From Pseudarthrobacter phenanthrenivorans Sphe3 (GTDB taxonomy: Bacteria > Actinomycetota > Actinomycetes > Actinomycetales > Micrococcaceae), in assembly GCF_000189535.1 (NCBI RefSeq), contig NC_015145.1:186001-250000 (forward strand): a DNA stretch of 64,000 nucleotides, read 5' to 3'. Positions within the stretch are counted from its first letter, which is position 1. The number at the start of each line of letters is the position of its first letter. The position numbers and the translations under genes are program-made. This document shows positions 33,999 through 44,299 of this stretch, piece by piece. The notes beneath the pieces are model-generated. The model had not been told where the DNA came from and did not search any database. It saw only the letters and a list, made by a program, of their open reading frames with translations.

Positions 33999-35372
33999 TC
34001 AGCACTCGATTACGTTGACGGCAAGGCCTCCGCGGGAGGTTTCCTTGTACTTGGTTTTCATGTCGGCTCCGGTCTCGCGCATCGTTTTGATGGCTTTGTC
34101 GAGGGACACCTTGTGGCTGCCATCGCCGTGCAGGGCAAGGCGGGCGGCGTTGATGGCCTTCACGCTGGCGATGGCGTTGCGCTCAATGCAGGGGATCTGC
34201 ACCAGCCCGCCCACCGGGTCACACGTCAGGCCAAGGTTGTGTTCAATGCCCACCTCGGCGGCGTTTTCCACCTGGGCAGGCGTCCCGCCCAGCACCTCGC
34301 ACAATCCGGCGGCTGCCATCGAGCAGGCGGAGCCCACTTCACCCTGGCAGCCCACCTCGGCACCGGAGATGGAGGCGTTGATCTTGAACAGGATTCCGAC
34401 GGCGGCCGCGGCCAGCAGGAAGCGGACCACACCGTCCTCGTTGGCGCCGGGGACGAACTTCACGTAGTAGTGCAGCACCGCCGGGACGATCCCCGCCGCG
34501 CCGTTGGTGGGGGCGGTGACGATCCGCCCGCCGGCGGCGTTCTCCTCGTTCACGGCCAGCGCGAACAGGTTCACCCATTCCATGGCCCGCAGCGGATCGG
34601 TCTCGCCGGTGTCCGCGGTCAGGGTCTGGAATAACGACGGCGCGCGGCGGCGCACGTTAAGCCCGCCGGGAAGGATGCCTTCCGCGGTGCAGCCGTTGTC
34701 CACGCATTCGCGCATGACGGCCCACAGCTTCAGGAGTTCCTCGCGCAGTTCCGCCTCGGACCGCCAGGAAAGCTCGTTGGCCAGCATCACGTCCGAGATG
34801 GACATGCCCTCGCGGCTGCAGATCTCGAGGAGTTCGTCAGCCGTATTGAACGGGTAGGGAAGGACAGTGGAGTCAGCCACCACACGGTCGCCCGCGTCAG
34901 CATCGCCGTCAACGACGAAGCCGCCCCCAATCGAATAGAAGCTCCGTTCGCTGAGCACCGCGCCGGTGTGGTCCAAAGCCCGGAAGGTCATCCCATTCGG
35001 GTGGGCGGGAAGGGACTTGCGCCGGTGCAGGACCACGTCCTCATCCCAGTTGAAGTCCACGCGGTGGTCGCCGCAGATCCACAGCTCGGCATCCAGCGCG
35101 GCCGCGGCCACCTGGTCATCGGCGGTGGTGGTGTCCACCGTTTCGGGGTCCAGGCCCTTGAAGCCCAAGACCACGGCCTTGTCCGAACCGTGGCCCCGCC
35201 CGGTGGCGCCCAGGGAGCCGAACAGCTCGGCCTGGACCCGGGTGGTGGAGCTCAGGTGTCCGTCGCCCTTGAGCCCGTCAGCGAACAGCTTCGCTGCCCG
35301 CATCGGGCCGACCGTGTGTGACGACGACGGCCCGATGCCAACGGAGAACAGGTCCAGGACGCTGAGCGCCAT
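33999..35372 (-). CDS. sdaA: L-serine ammonia-lyase, iron-sulfur type
   Basis: A 457-residue single-chain L-serine dehydratase. [25 protein letters not shown] opens the beta domain. The [4Fe-4S] cysteines lie in [19 protein letters not shown] and [15 protein letters not shown]. The chain ends ...VNVIEC, the C-terminal Cys tail known from Legionella L-serine dehydratase to reach the cluster. It converts serine made by GlyA from sarcosine-derived glycine to pyruvate and ammonia. Its ATG lies one base after the soxG stop, so it is translated from the same mRNA. Confidence 0.93.
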   Translation of the reverse strand: MALSVLDLFSVGIGPSSSHTVGPMRAAKLFADGLKGDGHLSSTTRVQAELFGSLGATGRGHGSDKAVVLGFKGLDPETVDTTTADDQVAAAALDAELWICGDHRVDFNWDEDVVLHRRKSLPAHPNGMTFRALDHTGAVLSERSFYSIGGGFVVDGDADAGDRVVADSTVLPYPFNTADELLEICSREGMSISDVMLANELSWRSEAELREELLKLWAVMRECVDNGCTAEGILPGGLNVRRRAPSLFQTLTADTGETDPLRAMEWVNLFALAVNEENAAGGRIVTAPTNGAAGIVPAVLHYYVKFVPGANEDGVVRFLLAAAAVGILFKINASISGAEVGCQGEVGSACSMAAAGLCEVLGGTPAQVENAAEVGIEHNLGLTCDPVGGLVQIPCIERNAIASVKAINAARLALHGDGSHKVSLDKAIKTMRETGADMKTKYKETSRGGLAVNVIEC

Positions 35373-35373
35373 G

Positions 35374-36012
35374 TCAGGGGACCTCGGGGGAGGCGTACTC
35401 CCGCATTGCGTCCAGGAGCCAGCGGCCCAGGAAATCGGCGAACGAGGCGCGGGGGAAGATCCGGAACGACTCGTCGCCCGTCTTCCACAGCACTGCCGGG
35501 ATGTTGCCGATCTCCGTGGACAGGGCCGTGCCGGCCGCCAGGGCGCGGGGGTGCAGGTCCAGCGAGCAGCCCTTTTCCAGGACCGCCCTGGCCCGCGGGC
35601 CCGTGAGCTCGAACGTGGTGCGGTTGGCGGAAAGATCCACCACCTGCCCTGCGTCGCTGCCCTGTGCCTCGCGCAGTGCCTGGATCAGGTCGCCGCCCAG
35701 GGACTCGTGGGCTTCGGTGGGCGCCACCACCAGGAACTCTTCCGGGCCAAGCCACAGTACGGAGGTGTCCCCGGTGCCGCTGACGTTGCCGCAGCCTTCG
35801 GGCAGGCCGCCGGTGATTGCGGCGACGCGCTGGCCGGCTTCGCTGTTCCGGTTGACCCGGAGGCCCACCATGGTCAGGAACGGCACTTCACGGAGTTCCA
35901 CCACGCCCGGGACGGAACCGGTTTCAAACTCTGCCCGGAGCTGGGCCGCGGGGCTGACCCGGAGGGAGAGGTTCTTCTCGTAGGAAGTTGCGGGTGTTGC
36001 TGTTTCAGCCAT
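35374..36012 (-). CDS. soxG: Sarcosine oxidase gamma subunit
   Basis: A 212-residue subunit of the heterotetrameric enzyme, of typical length. It contains [14 protein letters not shown] and [30 protein letters not shown], the conserved SoxG/GcvT-like region. It is structural and has no catalytic site of its own. ATG 36012 overlaps the end of soxA by 8 bases, and the conserved sequence starts soon after; an open frame upstream has no family character. Confidence 0.92.
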   Translation of the reverse strand: MAETATPATSYEKNLSLRVSPAAQLRAEFETGSVPGVVELREVPFLTMVGLRVNRNSEAGQRVAAITGGLPEGCGNVSGTGDTSVLWLGPEEFLVVAPTEAHESLGGDLIQALREAQGSDAGQVVDLSANRTTFELTGPRARAVLEKGCSLDLHPRALAAGTALSTEIGNIPAVLWKTGDESFRIFPRASFADFLGRWLLDAMREYASPEVP

Positions 36013-38950
36013 CTTTGCGGGTCCCTTCGGGGTCAAAAAGTACGGTTTCGGCGACGACGACGTCCACCAGCTGGTCGCCGGCGGCTGCAACCAGGGTTTC
36101 GCCGATCCGGTTGCGGCCGTTCTTGATCAGTGCCAGGCCGAATGACCGGCCCAGTGCTGCGCTGTGGTAGCTGGAGGTGACGAAGCCTTCCATCGGAACC
36201 GGGCCGTAGGCGGGGTTGGTGGAACGGCCCTTCTCCACGAGCTGGCTGCCTTCCGGGAGCCGGAGCGTTCCGTCTACCGGCAGGACACTCACCAGGTGCT
36301 TGCGGTCCTCGCGCTGGGCGTCGGTGCGGGAGTAGGAGCGCTTGCCGATGAAGTCCTTGGCCTTGGAGACGATCCATTCCATGCCGGCATCCTGCGGGGT
36401 GACAGTGCCGTCAGTGTCCTGGCCAACGATCGGGTAGCCCTTTTCGGCGCGGAGTACGTGCATCGTCTCCGTGCCGTAGGGGGTGATGTTGAACTCGGCC
36501 CCGGCGGCTGCCACGGCTTCCCACGTGTTCAGTCCGTACCAGGACGGCACGTTGATCTCGTAGGCCAGTTCACCGGAGAAGGAGATCCGGCAGACCCGGG
36601 CGCGGACGCCCGAGGCCAGGGTGGTTTCGCGGAACGTCATGAAGGGGAACGCTTCGGCTTCCAGCCCGCCGTTGGCGGCCAGTTCCGGTGCCACTTTGGC
36701 GAGGACCTCGCGGGACTTGGGGCCGACGACGGCAATGGTGCTCCACTGCTCCGTCACGGAGGTGCAGTGCACGTCCAGTTCCGGCCACTCGGTCTGCAGC
36801 CATTCCTCCAGCCAGTCCAGCACCTTGGCGGCACCGCCGGTGGTGGTGGTCATGAAGTAGGTTTCCTCGTCAAGGCGCAGGGTCACGCCGTCGTCGAAGA
36901 TCATGCCGTCAGGGGTGCACATCACGCCGTAGCGGGCCGAACCCGGGGCGAGCTTCTTGAACGCGTTGGTGTAGATCCGGTTGAGGAACTCACCGGCATC
37001 CTTGCCGCGGATCTCGATCTTGCCCAGGGTGGTGGCGTCCATGAAGCCCACGGATTCGCGGACGGCGGCGCACTCGCGCAGCACTGCAGCGTCCATGTCC
37101 TCCCCGTCCTGCGGGTAGTACCAGGGCCGCTTCCACTGCCCGACATCCTCGAACAGGGCGCCCTTGGCCACGTGCCACGGGTGGATCGAGGTCTTGCGGG
37201 CGGGATCGAACAGTTCGCCGCGCTGGCGTCCGGCCAGTGCAGCGAACGCCACCGGGGTGAACGGTGCGCGGTAGGTGGTGGTGCCGATGTCGCCGATGCC
37301 GCGGGAAGCTTCGCCGGCGGTCCGGAGTGCGGCGGCGATGACGCCGATCGCGTTGACGCCGGAGGTCTTGCCCTGGTCGTTGGCGGTGCTGATGGAGGTG
37401 TACCGCTTGATGTGCTCCACTGAGCGCATGCCGGCTCCGGTGGAACGCAGTACGTCAGCCACGGACTGGTCGCGCTGGAAGTCCACGAAGTGGTGGTGCC
37501 AGTCATCCGGGGTGCCCTGCTCGCCCGGAACCAACCACAGCTGGCGGGTGGGGGCGGCGGCCTTCGGCTCGCCCAGCGGGGAAGGTTCGACGGCGGTGCT
37601 GAAGCCGGCAGCGCGGGCCGCGGTGAGCCCTGCTGAAACGCCCTCGGCGAGGCAGTCGGTCAGGGCGAAGCTGCCCCGGCCCGAACCGATCGTCTGCTGG
37701 TTGGGGACCACGGTGCTGGGCACAAACGCGGCCAGGTCGTCGTCCCAGCGCAGCTTGCCCTGGCGCTGGGAGTGCAGGTGCACCAGCGGGCTCCAGCCAC
37801 CGGACACGGCCAGCAGGTCGCAGGCGATCTGCTCGATGCCCGAGGTGAGTTCGCCGTCGTCGTTAATGCTGCGGACGGTGACGCCGTCCACGCGGCCGTC
37901 TGCACCAGAGGCGGAGGTGTTGGCCACTGCGCTGCCGATCAGTACACGCGTTCCGGCTTCGACGGCGGCGGCAGCCGCCTCGGTGAGCTGCGGACGGGCG
38001 TCCACCACGGCAGCGATCTTGACGCCGGCGGCGCGGAGGTCCGCGGCCACGGCGTAGGCACTGTCATTGGTGGTGCTGATGACCACGCGCTGACCGGCGG
38101 CAACTCCGTAGCGGTTCAGGTAGCTGCGGACGGCGGAGGCGAGCATGATGCCCGGGCGGTCGTTGTTTTCGAAGACCAGCGGGCGTTCGTGGGCGCCGGG
38201 TGCCAGGACCACCTGGTTGGCACGGATGTGCCAAATGCGCTGCCGGGAAACTCCCGGTGCCGCGGGGGAGGACAGGTGGTCCGTGCGGTTCTGGACGGCG
38301 ATGACGTAGTTGGCGTCATAGGCGCCGAAGGCGGTGGTGCGGTTCAGGACGGTGGATTCGGCGCCGGAAACCAGTTCGGCTTCAACGTCGGCCACCCATT
38401 CCAGGGCCGGCTTGCCTTCGATGGTCTCGGCCAGTTCAGGGGACGTGGACCCGGACAGGAGGGAGCCGCCCAGTTCCGGCTGGTCGTCCAGGAGCATCAC
38501 GCGGGCACCGCTGCGGACAGCTTCACGCGCTGCGGCGAGGCCGGCGGGGCCGCCGCCGATCACCAGGACGTCGGTGTGGACGTACTTCTTGTCGTATTCG
38601 GCCCGGTCCTCCTCCGGGTCCAGCTTGCCCAGTCCGCTGAGCAGCTCAGCCTTGAGGCCGTCCACCAGGGTGACCGTGGTGGCGGGGAGCATGGACTCGG
38701 CAACGTCACCCGGGAAGCGCGCGGCGATCTTCACCATGGCGTTGGATTCCTCCACGCCGGCGGACATGATGCCGCGGGGCCGGTCCTCGTAGAGGGAGTT
38801 GCCGGCGTTGATGCGGCCATTGGCGATCAGGGCTGAGGCGAGGGTGTCGCCCGGGTGGCCGGTGAACTCTTCGCCGTCCACCGTGAAGCGCCAGGAAATG
38901 GTGCGGTCGATGCGTCCGCCGGCGGCGAGGCGGGCGTTCTGGGAAGTCAC
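36005..38950 (-). CDS. soxA: Sarcosine oxidase alpha subunit
   Basis: A 981-residue subunit. The N-terminal about 100 residues are the ferredoxin-like domain ([20 protein letters not shown]); a Rossmann domain follows with [18 protein letters not shown] near 127-144. The C-terminal 370 residues are a GcvT-like folate-binding domain. In the complex, NAD+ and THF bind this subunit, and the sarcosine-derived methylene is transferred to THF as 5,10-methylene-THF, or released as formaldehyde when THF is absent. It overlaps soxD by 4 bases. Confidence 0.94.
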   Translation of the reverse strand: MTSQNARLAAGGRIDRTISWRFTVDGEEFTGHPGDTLASALIANGRINAGNSLYEDRPRGIMSAGVEESNAMVKIAARFPGDVAESMLPATTVTLVDGLKAELLSGLGKLDPEEDRAEYDKKYVHTDVLVIGGGPAGLAAAREAVRSGARVMLLDDQPELGGSLLSGSTSPELAETIEGKPALEWVADVEAELVSGAESTVLNRTTAFGAYDANYVIAVQNRTDHLSSPAAPGVSRQRIWHIRANQVVLAPGAHERPLVFENNDRPGIMLASAVRSYLNRYGVAAGQRVVISTTNDSAYAVAADLRAAGVKIAAVVDARPQLTEAAAAAVEAGTRVLIGSAVANTSASGADGRVDGVTVRSINDDGELTSGIEQIACDLLAVSGGWSPLVHLHSQRQGKLRWDDDLAAFVPSTVVPNQQTIGSGRGSFALTDCLAEGVSAGLTAARAAGFSTAVEPSPLGEPKAAAPTRQLWLVPGEQGTPDDWHHHFVDFQRDQSVADVLRSTGAGMRSVEHIKRYTSISTANDQGKTSGVNAIGVIAAALRTAGEASRGIGDIGTTTYRAPFTPVAFAALAGRQRGELFDPARKTSIHPWHVAKGALFEDVGQWKRPWYYPQDGEDMDAAVLRECAAVRESVGFMDATTLGKIEIRGKDAGEFLNRIYTNAFKKLAPGSARYGVMCTPDGMIFDDGVTLRLDEETYFMTTTTGGAAKVLDWLEEWLQTEWPELDVHCTSVTEQWSTIAVVGPKSREVLAKVAPELAANGGLEAEAFPFMTFRETTLASGVRARVCRISFSGELAYEINVPSWYGLNTWEAVAAAGAEFNITPYGTETMHVLRAEKGYPIVGQDTDGTVTPQDAGMEWIVSKAKDFIGKRSYSRTDAQREDRKHLVSVLPVDGTLRLPEGSQLVEKGRSTNPAYGPVPMEGFVTSSYHSAALGRSFGLALIKNGRNRIGETLVAAAGDQLVDVVVAETVLFDPEGTRKDG

Positions 38951-39351
38951 TTGGTTGCTCCTTCCGGGGCGGTGGTGCTGGAGATGCTGGTGGTGGAGAG
39001 GCTGGGGGCCGCGTTTCCCGTGGTGGTGCTGTCAGCGGCGGTGCTGGCAGTGCCGGTGTCGGCGGTGACCTTGCCGGCGGCATCGGGACGGGGTGAACCC
39101 ATCGGGTAGATGGCCTGGATCTCGTAGGTGACGGTGTCGCGGAGCATGTTGAACCACTGGCGGCAGCCGGTGCTGTGCAGCCAGCGCTCGGCGAATGCGC
39201 CCTTGGTGTTGTCGCGGTAGAACAGGTACTCGGCCCATTCGCGGTCGGTCAGCTCGTTCGGGTTTTCCGGGTAGGCCACGTGGGCCTGGCCGCCGTAGTG
39301 GAACTCGGTCTCGTCGCGGGAGCCGCAGTTGGGGCAGGAGATGAGCAGCAT
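38947..39351 (-). CDS. soxD: Sarcosine oxidase delta subunit with extended C-terminus
   Basis: A 134-residue subunit. [19 protein letters not shown] holds two Cys and His residues of the zinc site; [30 protein letters not shown] is the conserved core with a further Cys. The last about 36 residues are an Ala/Ser/Thr-rich low-complexity tail not needed by typical SoxD (usually near 90-100 residues). It follows soxB by 31 bases and overlaps soxA by 4. Confidence 0.92.
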   Translation of the reverse strand: MLLISCPNCGSRDETEFHYGGQAHVAYPENPNELTDREWAEYLFYRDNTKGAFAERWLHSTGCRQWFNMLRDTVTYEIQAIYPMGSPRPDAAGKVTADTGTASTAADSTTTGNAAPSLSTTSISSTTAPEGATK

Positions 39352-39382
39352 GTGCGTCTTCTTTCTAAAGTGCGTCTGGCAG

Positions 39383-40603
39383 CTAGTGGGCGACGGCGGC
39401 GGCGCCGTGTTCGTCGATCAGGGCGCCGGTCTCGAAGCGCTCCAGCGCGAACGGCTTGTTCAGCCTGTGCGGTTCACCCGTGGCGATGTTGTGCGCGAAG
39501 GTCATGCCGGCCGCGGGGGTGGCCTTGAAGCCGCCGGTGCCCCAGCCGCAGTTCACGAACATGTTCTCCACGGGGGTGTTGCCCACGATCGGCGAGGCGT
39601 CCAGCGTGGTGTCCACGATGCCGCCCCAGGTGCGGAGCACGTGGGCCCGTGCGAAGATCGGGAACAGCTCGACGGCGGCTGCCATCTGGTGCTCGATCAC
39701 GTGGAAGGAGCCGCGCTGGCCGTAGCCGTTGTAGGAGTCAACGCCGGCGCCCATCACCAGTTCGCCCTTGTGTGCCTGTGAGACGTACACGTGCACGTGG
39801 TTGGACATGACTACGGTGGGGTGGACGGGCTCATGCAGTTCGGAAACCAGCGCCTGCAGCGGGTGGGACTGGATGGGGAGCCGGAAGCCTGCCATTTCGG
39901 CCAGGACCGAGCTGTGGCCAGCGGCGGCGAGACCCACCTTTTCGGTGTTGATGGTGCCGCGGTTGGTCTTGACGCCCACCACGCGGTTGCCGTCCTTGAC
40001 GAAGCCGGTGACTTCGCAGTTCTGGATGATGTCCACGCCCATTTCGTCGCACTTCCGGGCGAAGGCCCAGGCCACGTGGTCGTGCTTGGCGATCCCCGCG
40101 CGCGGCTGGTAGGTGGCGCCCATGACGGGGTAGCGGATGTTGTCGCTGATGTTCAGGATGGGGCAGAGTTCCTTGACCTGCTTGGGATCCAGCCACTCCG
40201 CGTCAACGCCGTTGAGCTTGTTGGCGCCCACGCGCCGCATGCTTTCCCGGACGTCGCCCAGGGTGTGGGCCAGGTTCATCACGCCGCGCTGGCTGAAGAG
40301 GAAGTCGTACTCAAGCTCCTCGGGCAGGATTTCCCAGAGCTTGAGGGCGTGCTCGTAGATGGCTGCGCTCTCGTCCCAGAGGTAGTTGGAGCGGATGATG
40401 GTGGTGTTCCGGGCCATGTTGCCGCCCGCCAGCCAGCCCTTTTCCAGGACCGCGATGTTGGTCATGCCGTGGTTCTTCGCCAGGAAGTAGGCCGTGGCCA
40501 GGCCGTGCCCGCCGCCGCCCACAATCACAGCGTCGTAGGAGGACTTGGGCTCCGGGTTGCGCCAGAGGAAGGCGGGGTGCTCGGGGAGGAGGTCTGCGCT
40601 CAC
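39383..40603 (-). CDS. soxB: Sarcosine oxidase beta subunit
   Basis: A 406-residue flavoprotein of usual length. The FAD motif [18 protein letters not shown] starts at residue 27; [20 protein letters not shown] is the conserved substrate-proximal segment. [15 protein letters not shown] around His174/His176 corresponds to the covalent FMN-binding region. It oxidises sarcosine to glycine plus a C1 unit. ATG 40603 overlaps the glyA stop as ATGA, showing translational coupling. Confidence 0.95.
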   Translation of the reverse strand: MSADLLPEHPAFLWRNPEPKSSYDAVIVGGGGHGLATAYFLAKNHGMTNIAVLEKGWLAGGNMARNTTIIRSNYLWDESAAIYEHALKLWEILPEELEYDFLFSQRGVMNLAHTLGDVRESMRRVGANKLNGVDAEWLDPKQVKELCPILNISDNIRYPVMGATYQPRAGIAKHDHVAWAFARKCDEMGVDIIQNCEVTGFVKDGNRVVGVKTNRGTINTEKVGLAAAGHSSVLAEMAGFRLPIQSHPLQALVSELHEPVHPTVVMSNHVHVYVSQAHKGELVMGAGVDSYNGYGQRGSFHVIEHQMAAAVELFPIFARAHVLRTWGGIVDTTLDASPIVGNTPVENMFVNCGWGTGGFKATPAAGMTFAHNIATGEPHRLNKPFALERFETGALIDEHGAAAVAH

Positions 40604-41955
40604 TGGGCTGCTCCAATCAGGTCTGCTTCGAAGGCGGCAACTTCAGTGCCGTCCTTGAGGTGGGGATACAGGGGGAACTTCTCCGCCAGGGCGGTGACGC
40701 GGGCGCGGAGTTCGACGGCGGTGCTGTCGCCCAGGGAAGTGCTCCCGGAGGCGACGCTGCCTGCCGAGGCGATCAGCGCCGTCGCGATGATGTCCGCGAC
40801 CTCTGCGAATTCCTCCGCGCCGAAGCCGCGGGTGGCCAGGGCCGGGGTGCCGATCCGGAGGCCGGAGGACACCATCGGCGGGCGGGGGTCGAACGGGACA
40901 GCGTTGCGGTTCACGGTGATGCCGATCTTGTGCAGGGCGTCTTCGGCCTGCTGGCCGTCCAGTTCGGAGTTGCGCAGGTCCACCAGGACCAGGTGGACGT
41001 CGGTGCCGCCGTTGACCACGGAAATTCCTGCTGCAGCGACGTCGTCCTTGAGGAGACGCTCGGCGAGGAGCTTGGATCCCTGCAGGACGCGTTCCTGGCG
41101 TTCCTTGAACTCGGGGGAGGCGGCGAGCTTGAAGGCCACGGCCTTGGCGGCGATCACGTGCTCCAGCGGGCCGCCCTGCTGGCCGGGGAACACGGCGCTG
41201 TTGATCTTCTTGCCGTACTGCTCCTTGGCGAGGATGACGCCACCGCGGGGGCCGCCCAGGGTCTTGTGCGTGGTGGTGGTGACAACGTCGGCGTAGGGCA
41301 CCGGGTTCGGGTGCAGGCCCGCTGCAACCAGTCCGGCGAAGTGGGCCATGTCCACCATGAGGTAGGCGCCAACGAGGTCGGCGATGCGGCGGAACTCGGC
41401 GAAGTCCAGCTGGCGGGAGTAGGCGGACCAGCCGGCAACGATCAGCCTGGGCCGGTGTTCCAAGGCAAGGGCCTCGACCTCGGCCATATCGATACGGAGG
41501 TCGGATTCGCTGACGTGGTACGGGACCACGTTGTAGAGCTTGCCGGAGAAGTTGATCTTCATGCCGTGGGTCAGGTGGCCGCCGTGGGCCAGGCTCAGTC
41601 CCATGATGGTGTCGCCCGGGTTCAGCAGGGCGAACATGGCGGCGGCGTTGGCCTGGGCGCCGGAGTGCGGCTGGACGTTGGCGAACTCTGCGCCGAAGAG
41701 CGCCTTGACCCGGTCGATGGCCAGCTGCTCCACAACATCCACATGCTCGCAGCCGCCGTAGTAGCGCTTGCCCGGGTAGCCCTCGGCGTACTTGTTGGTG
41801 AGGACCGAGCCCTGTGCCTCCATGACGGCGGACGGGGCGAAATTCTCGGAGGCGATCATTTCCAGCGTCGACTGCTGGCGGCCCAGCTCACTGGCGATGG
41901 CCTGCTGGACCTCAGGATCGACTACGGAAAGTCGCTCGTTCAACTGCTCAACCAC
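40600..41955 (-). CDS. glyA: Serine hydroxymethyltransferase (sarcosine-operon copy)
   Basis: A 451-residue Gly[36 protein letters not shown] is at the N-terminus (only partly quoted in motif terms: SENF...[13 protein letters not shown]), and the PLP-lysine lies in [16 protein letters not shown]. It joins glycine with 5,10-methylene-THF to give serine, so both products of sarcosine oxidase are consumed. The GTG start at 41955 follows AAAGGAGC with 4 bases between; the earlier ATG at 41985 precedes that ribosome binding site and is rejected. It leads the soxBDAG-sdaA-purU operon, so it is probably a dedicated copy. Confidence 0.93.
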   Translation of the reverse strand: MVEQLNERLSVVDPEVQQAIASELGRQQSTLEMIASENFAPSAVMEAQGSVLTNKYAEGYPGKRYYGGCEHVDVVEQLAIDRVKALFGAEFANVQPHSGAQANAAAMFALLNPGDTIMGLSLAHGGHLTHGMKINFSGKLYNVVPYHVSESDLRIDMAEVEALALEHRPRLIVAGWSAYSRQLDFAEFRRIADLVGAYLMVDMAHFAGLVAAGLHPNPVPYADVVTTTTHKTLGGPRGGVILAKEQYGKKINSAVFPGQQGGPLEHVIAAKAVAFKLAASPEFKERQERVLQGSKLLAERLLKDDVAAAGISVVNGGTDVHLVLVDLRNSELDGQQAEDALHKIGITVNRNAVPFDPRPPMVSSGLRIGTPALATRGFGAEEFAEVADIIATALIASAGSVASGSTSLGDSTAVELRARVTALAEKFPLYPHLKDGTEVAAFEADLIGAAQ

Positions 41956-41987
41956 GGATGCTCCTTTGAAATACCACTTGTCCAATT

Positions 41988-42001
41988 ACTGATATATCAG
42001 T
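41988..42001. promoter_or_regulatory. Perfect palindrome between glyA and the GntR gene
   Basis: ACTGATATATCAGT is a perfect 14-nt dyad in the 154-base divergent region between the glyA-sox operon and the GntR gene at 42110. It lies 33 bases upstream of the glyA start codon, close to where a promoter is expected. It is the best candidate operator for the GntR protein; no second copy was seen. Confidence 0.5.
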
Positions 42002-42109
42002 GTTGGCTCAATGGTATGATCGGGATCACAGCAGAGTCAATAGCGGGACCAAAAGCGGCGCTGAGCTACCGTTTCGGTTTCGGCGGCCATCAAAGAACGG
42101 AGCGGCGTC

Positions 42110-42781
42110 TTGAATGCACTTCTTGCCCTGGCCCCCGCGGAGGAGGAAGCCCCTTCCCAGGCGGAGGCCGCGTACCGGCAGTTGCGCGACAAACTGATCA
42201 TGCTGGAGATCCGCCCGGGCGAGCCCATCAATGACGGCCAGCTTGCGGCAGAGCTTGGGTTCAGCCGGACGCCCGTGCGCGAGGCGATCAAGCGCCTCGA
42301 GGTGGACCATCTGGTGATCTCCTATCCCCGGCGCGGGACGTTTGCCACCACTGTGGATTTCACCGAGCTTGCCGATGTCTCCGAAATCCGGGAGCTGCTG
42401 GAGCCCCTGGCTGCCCGCAGGGCTGCAGCCAGGGCGAGCGAAGGCATGCGGAGGGAACTCCTGAAAGTTGCCGATGCGATTGCCAGCATCGGTCCCGGGG
42501 CAGGGGAGTCGCGCGAGCTGATGCGCTACGACCTTATGGTGCACCGGCTGATCTACAAGGCGGCTGCCAACCCGCACCTGGAAGACACCCTGATCCGCTA
42601 CGACAACCTGGCCACCCGCATCTGGTGCGTGGTGCTGGACAAGGTTCCCTCCGTGACCGGCCACATCACCGAACACGTGGACCTGCTGAAAGCTGTGGCG
42701 GCCGGCGACGCGGACAAAGCGGGAGAGCTCGCCTTGCACCACGTCACCAGCTTCGAGGAGACCATCCGCAAGGTGCTGTAG
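42110..42781 (+). CDS. GntR-family (FadR/FCD subgroup) regulator of the sarcosine operon
   Basis: A 223-residue regulator. The winged helix (about 22-85) contains INDGQLAAELGFSRTPVREAIKRLEVDHLV; the C-terminal FCD domain has the metal/ligand-binding His pattern (RYDLMVHRLIYKAAANP; EHVDLLKAV). It is divergent from glyA-soxBDAG-sdaA-purU and most likely represses it until glycine, sarcosine or a relative binds (inference). The only suitable start is TTG 42110, preceded by CGGAGCGG. Its stop is followed after 4 bases by repeat array 3, and a copy of its last codons lies at 44071-44118. Confidence 0.85.
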   Translation: MNALLALAPAEEEAPSQAEAAYRQLRDKLIMLEIRPGEPINDGQLAAELGFSRTPVREAIKRLEVDHLVISYPRRGTFATTVDFTELADVSEIRELLEPLAARRAAARASEGMRRELLKVADAIASIGPGAGESRELMRYDLMVHRLIYKAAANPHLEDTLIRYDNLATRIWCVVLDKVPSVTGHITEHVDLLKAVAAGDADKAGELALHHVTSFEETIRKVL

Positions 42782-42784
42782 CCC

Positions 42785-42830
42785 GGACCCTCTCGCACTT
42801 ACCGTCGCTTCTGCCAGGACCCTCTCGCAC
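42785..42830 (+). repeat. 32-nt-period array 3 (two cores, variant), 3' of the GntR gene
   Basis: GACCCTCTCGCAC occurs at 42786-42798 and 42818-42830, exactly 32 nt apart. It differs from the core of arrays 1 and 2 at two positions (GACgCTCTCtCAC). It begins 4 bases after the GntR stop, with the pyrimidine-rich strand as sense, just like the other arrays. The second core ends 25 bases before the MFS start codon. Confidence 0.8.
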
Positions 42831-42855
42831 TTTCTAAAGGATGGAACCCGCAACG

Positions 42856-44061
42856 ATGCCCGCTGCCACCCGGAACGCCCCGGACCGAACCGTCAGGTTC
42901 GGTTACGCCTTCATCGGTGTCCTGCTCATCGCAGTCAACCTTCGGGTGTCCTTTGTCAGTGTGGGACCGGTCCTGCAGAACATCAGCTCCGACCTTGGCC
43001 TGTCCAGCGCTGCAGCGGGGTTCCTGACGGGCCTTCCGCTCATTGCTTTCGCAGCCTTTTCGCCCTTGGCGCCCGGCTTCGCTTCCCGTCTGGGCCTCGA
43101 CCGTGCGCTGTGGATGTCGCTGCTGATCCTGGCCTCGGGCATTGTGCTCCGCTCCGTGCCTGTTCCCGGATTCATCTGGCTGGGCACAGCACTCATAGGC
43201 CTCGCGATCGCGTTCCTCAATGTCCTGGTCCCTTCGCTGGTGAAGCGGGACTTTCCCGCGAGGGTCAGCCAGCTCACCGGAAGCTACACCGCCACCCAGG
43301 CCGCCTTCGCCGCCATGGGGGCCGCCGTCGTCGTACCCGTTGCCCAAACTTCCACCGCGGGATGGCGGCTTGCCCTCGGTATCTGGGTGGGACTTGCACT
43401 CATCGCCATGGCGGTGCTCCTGCCCTGGCTGCGCCGGCACAGCTCCGGCACTGTGAACGCCGCCAGGCCTGCGGTCTCCTACCGGTCGCCCTGGGTCTCA
43501 GCCTTGGGCTGGCAGGTGACCATTTTCATGGGGCTGCAGTCGATAGCCTTCTACGTCCTGATGGCATGGCTGCCTACCATCGAACAAAGCCGCGGGGTCA
43601 CGGCCACTACCGCCGGGATCCATCTGTCCATTTTCCTGCTCATCAGCGTCTTCGCCAGCCTTGCAGCAGGCGGAATCCTTCACCGGGGTTCGGACCAGCG
43701 GTTCGTTGCCTTTGCCAGCGGCGCCGTGATGGTTGTGACGTTCGTGGGCCTGGCGCTTGCGCCCGAACTCATCCTGCTGTGGGTTGTCCTGGGGGCAATA
43801 GGATGCGGAAGCCTCATTGTCATTGCCCTGTCCCTGTTCAGCCTCCGGACCGTTAACTATTCGCAGGCGGCATCATTGTCCGGCATGGCCCAGTCCGTTG
43901 GTTATGGCCTGGCTGCCGCAGGGCCGGTGATGTTCGGTGCTCTTCGCGATCTGAGCGGAGACTGGACGCTTCCGCTCCTGGTCACCGCGGGCATCATGGT
44001 GGTGCTTGCCGTGACGGGCGTGCTCGCAGGGCGGAGCCGGGTCATCAGCCCATCGGCATAA
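42856..44061 (+). CDS. MFS transporter, CynX/NimT-like
   Basis: A 401-residue membrane protein with about 12 helices. RFGYAFIGVLLIAVNLRVSFVSVGPVL is typical of the CynX/NimT (cyanate/2-nitroimidazole transporter) group, and GLPLIAFAAFSPLAPGFASRLG is its loop 2-3 region. Substrate is unknown. The start is uncertain: ATG 42841 directly abuts AAAGG, while ATG 42856 has a GGAAC 7 bases before it; I prefer the latter. It lies between the GntR gene and a relic of a GntR gene end, which suggests insertion or duplication here. Confidence 0.8.
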   Translation: MPAATRNAPDRTVRFGYAFIGVLLIAVNLRVSFVSVGPVLQNISSDLGLSSAAAGFLTGLPLIAFAAFSPLAPGFASRLGLDRALWMSLLILASGIVLRSVPVPGFIWLGTALIGLAIAFLNVLVPSLVKRDFPARVSQLTGSYTATQAAFAAMGAAVVVPVAQTSTAGWRLALGIWVGLALIAMAVLLPWLRRHSSGTVNAARPAVSYRSPWVSALGWQVTIFMGLQSIAFYVLMAWLPTIEQSRGVTATTAGIHLSIFLLISVFASLAAGGILHRGSDQRFVAFASGAVMVVTFVGLALAPELILLWVVLGAIGCGSLIVIALSLFSLRTVNYSQAASLSGMAQSVGYGLAAAGPVMFGALRDLSGDWTLPLLVTAGIMVVLAVTGVLAGRSRVISPSA

Positions 44062-44070
44062 CCTCGACTC

Positions 44071-44118
44071 CTGCATCACGCCGCGAGCTTCGAGCAGACC
44101 ACCCGCAAGGTGCTGTAG
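44071..44118 (+). pseudogene. Relic of a GntR gene 3' end (last 15 codons and stop)
   Basis: Translated in frame, this stretch reads LHHAASFEQTTRKVL followed by TAG. The end of the intact GntR gene reads LHHVTSFEETIRKVL then TAG: 11 of 15 residues match and the nucleotide match is stronger at the end (CGCAAGGTGCTGTAG). Nothing of the gene remains upstream, where the MFS gene lies. It is the scar of a duplicated GntR gene, whose body was replaced by or lost next to the transporter gene. Confidence 0.7.
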
Positions 44119-44299
44119 GGGGTACCCTATGGTGGCAGATTAGGGATCGACAAGCAGTGCCATCCGGAGCAAACTGGGCCTACGCTGGGCGCTCTGTCCA
44201 CGGACTGGAGGAAGTTCGCGGGCATCAAGATAAAGGCGCCGCCGCAGCTGGACAGTCCCCAGGGACGGGCAGCCCGGCGGCTGGCAGCGAGGGCACAAA

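Noticed and set aside
41956..41985. The ATG at 41985 as the glyA start
   Set aside because: The ribosome binding site AAAGGAGC lies after it and fits GTG 41955; the ten extra residues are not part of the GlyA family start.
40660..42234. A 524-codon plus-strand frame opposite glyA
   Set aside because: It runs across the divergent promoter region and into the GntR gene, and has no recognisable domain.
44119..44299. A riboswitch or small RNA upstream of the secreted deacetylase
   Set aside because: There is a short CCCTA/TAGGG pairing and several GC-rich stems, but no known riboswitch consensus could be matched by eye.
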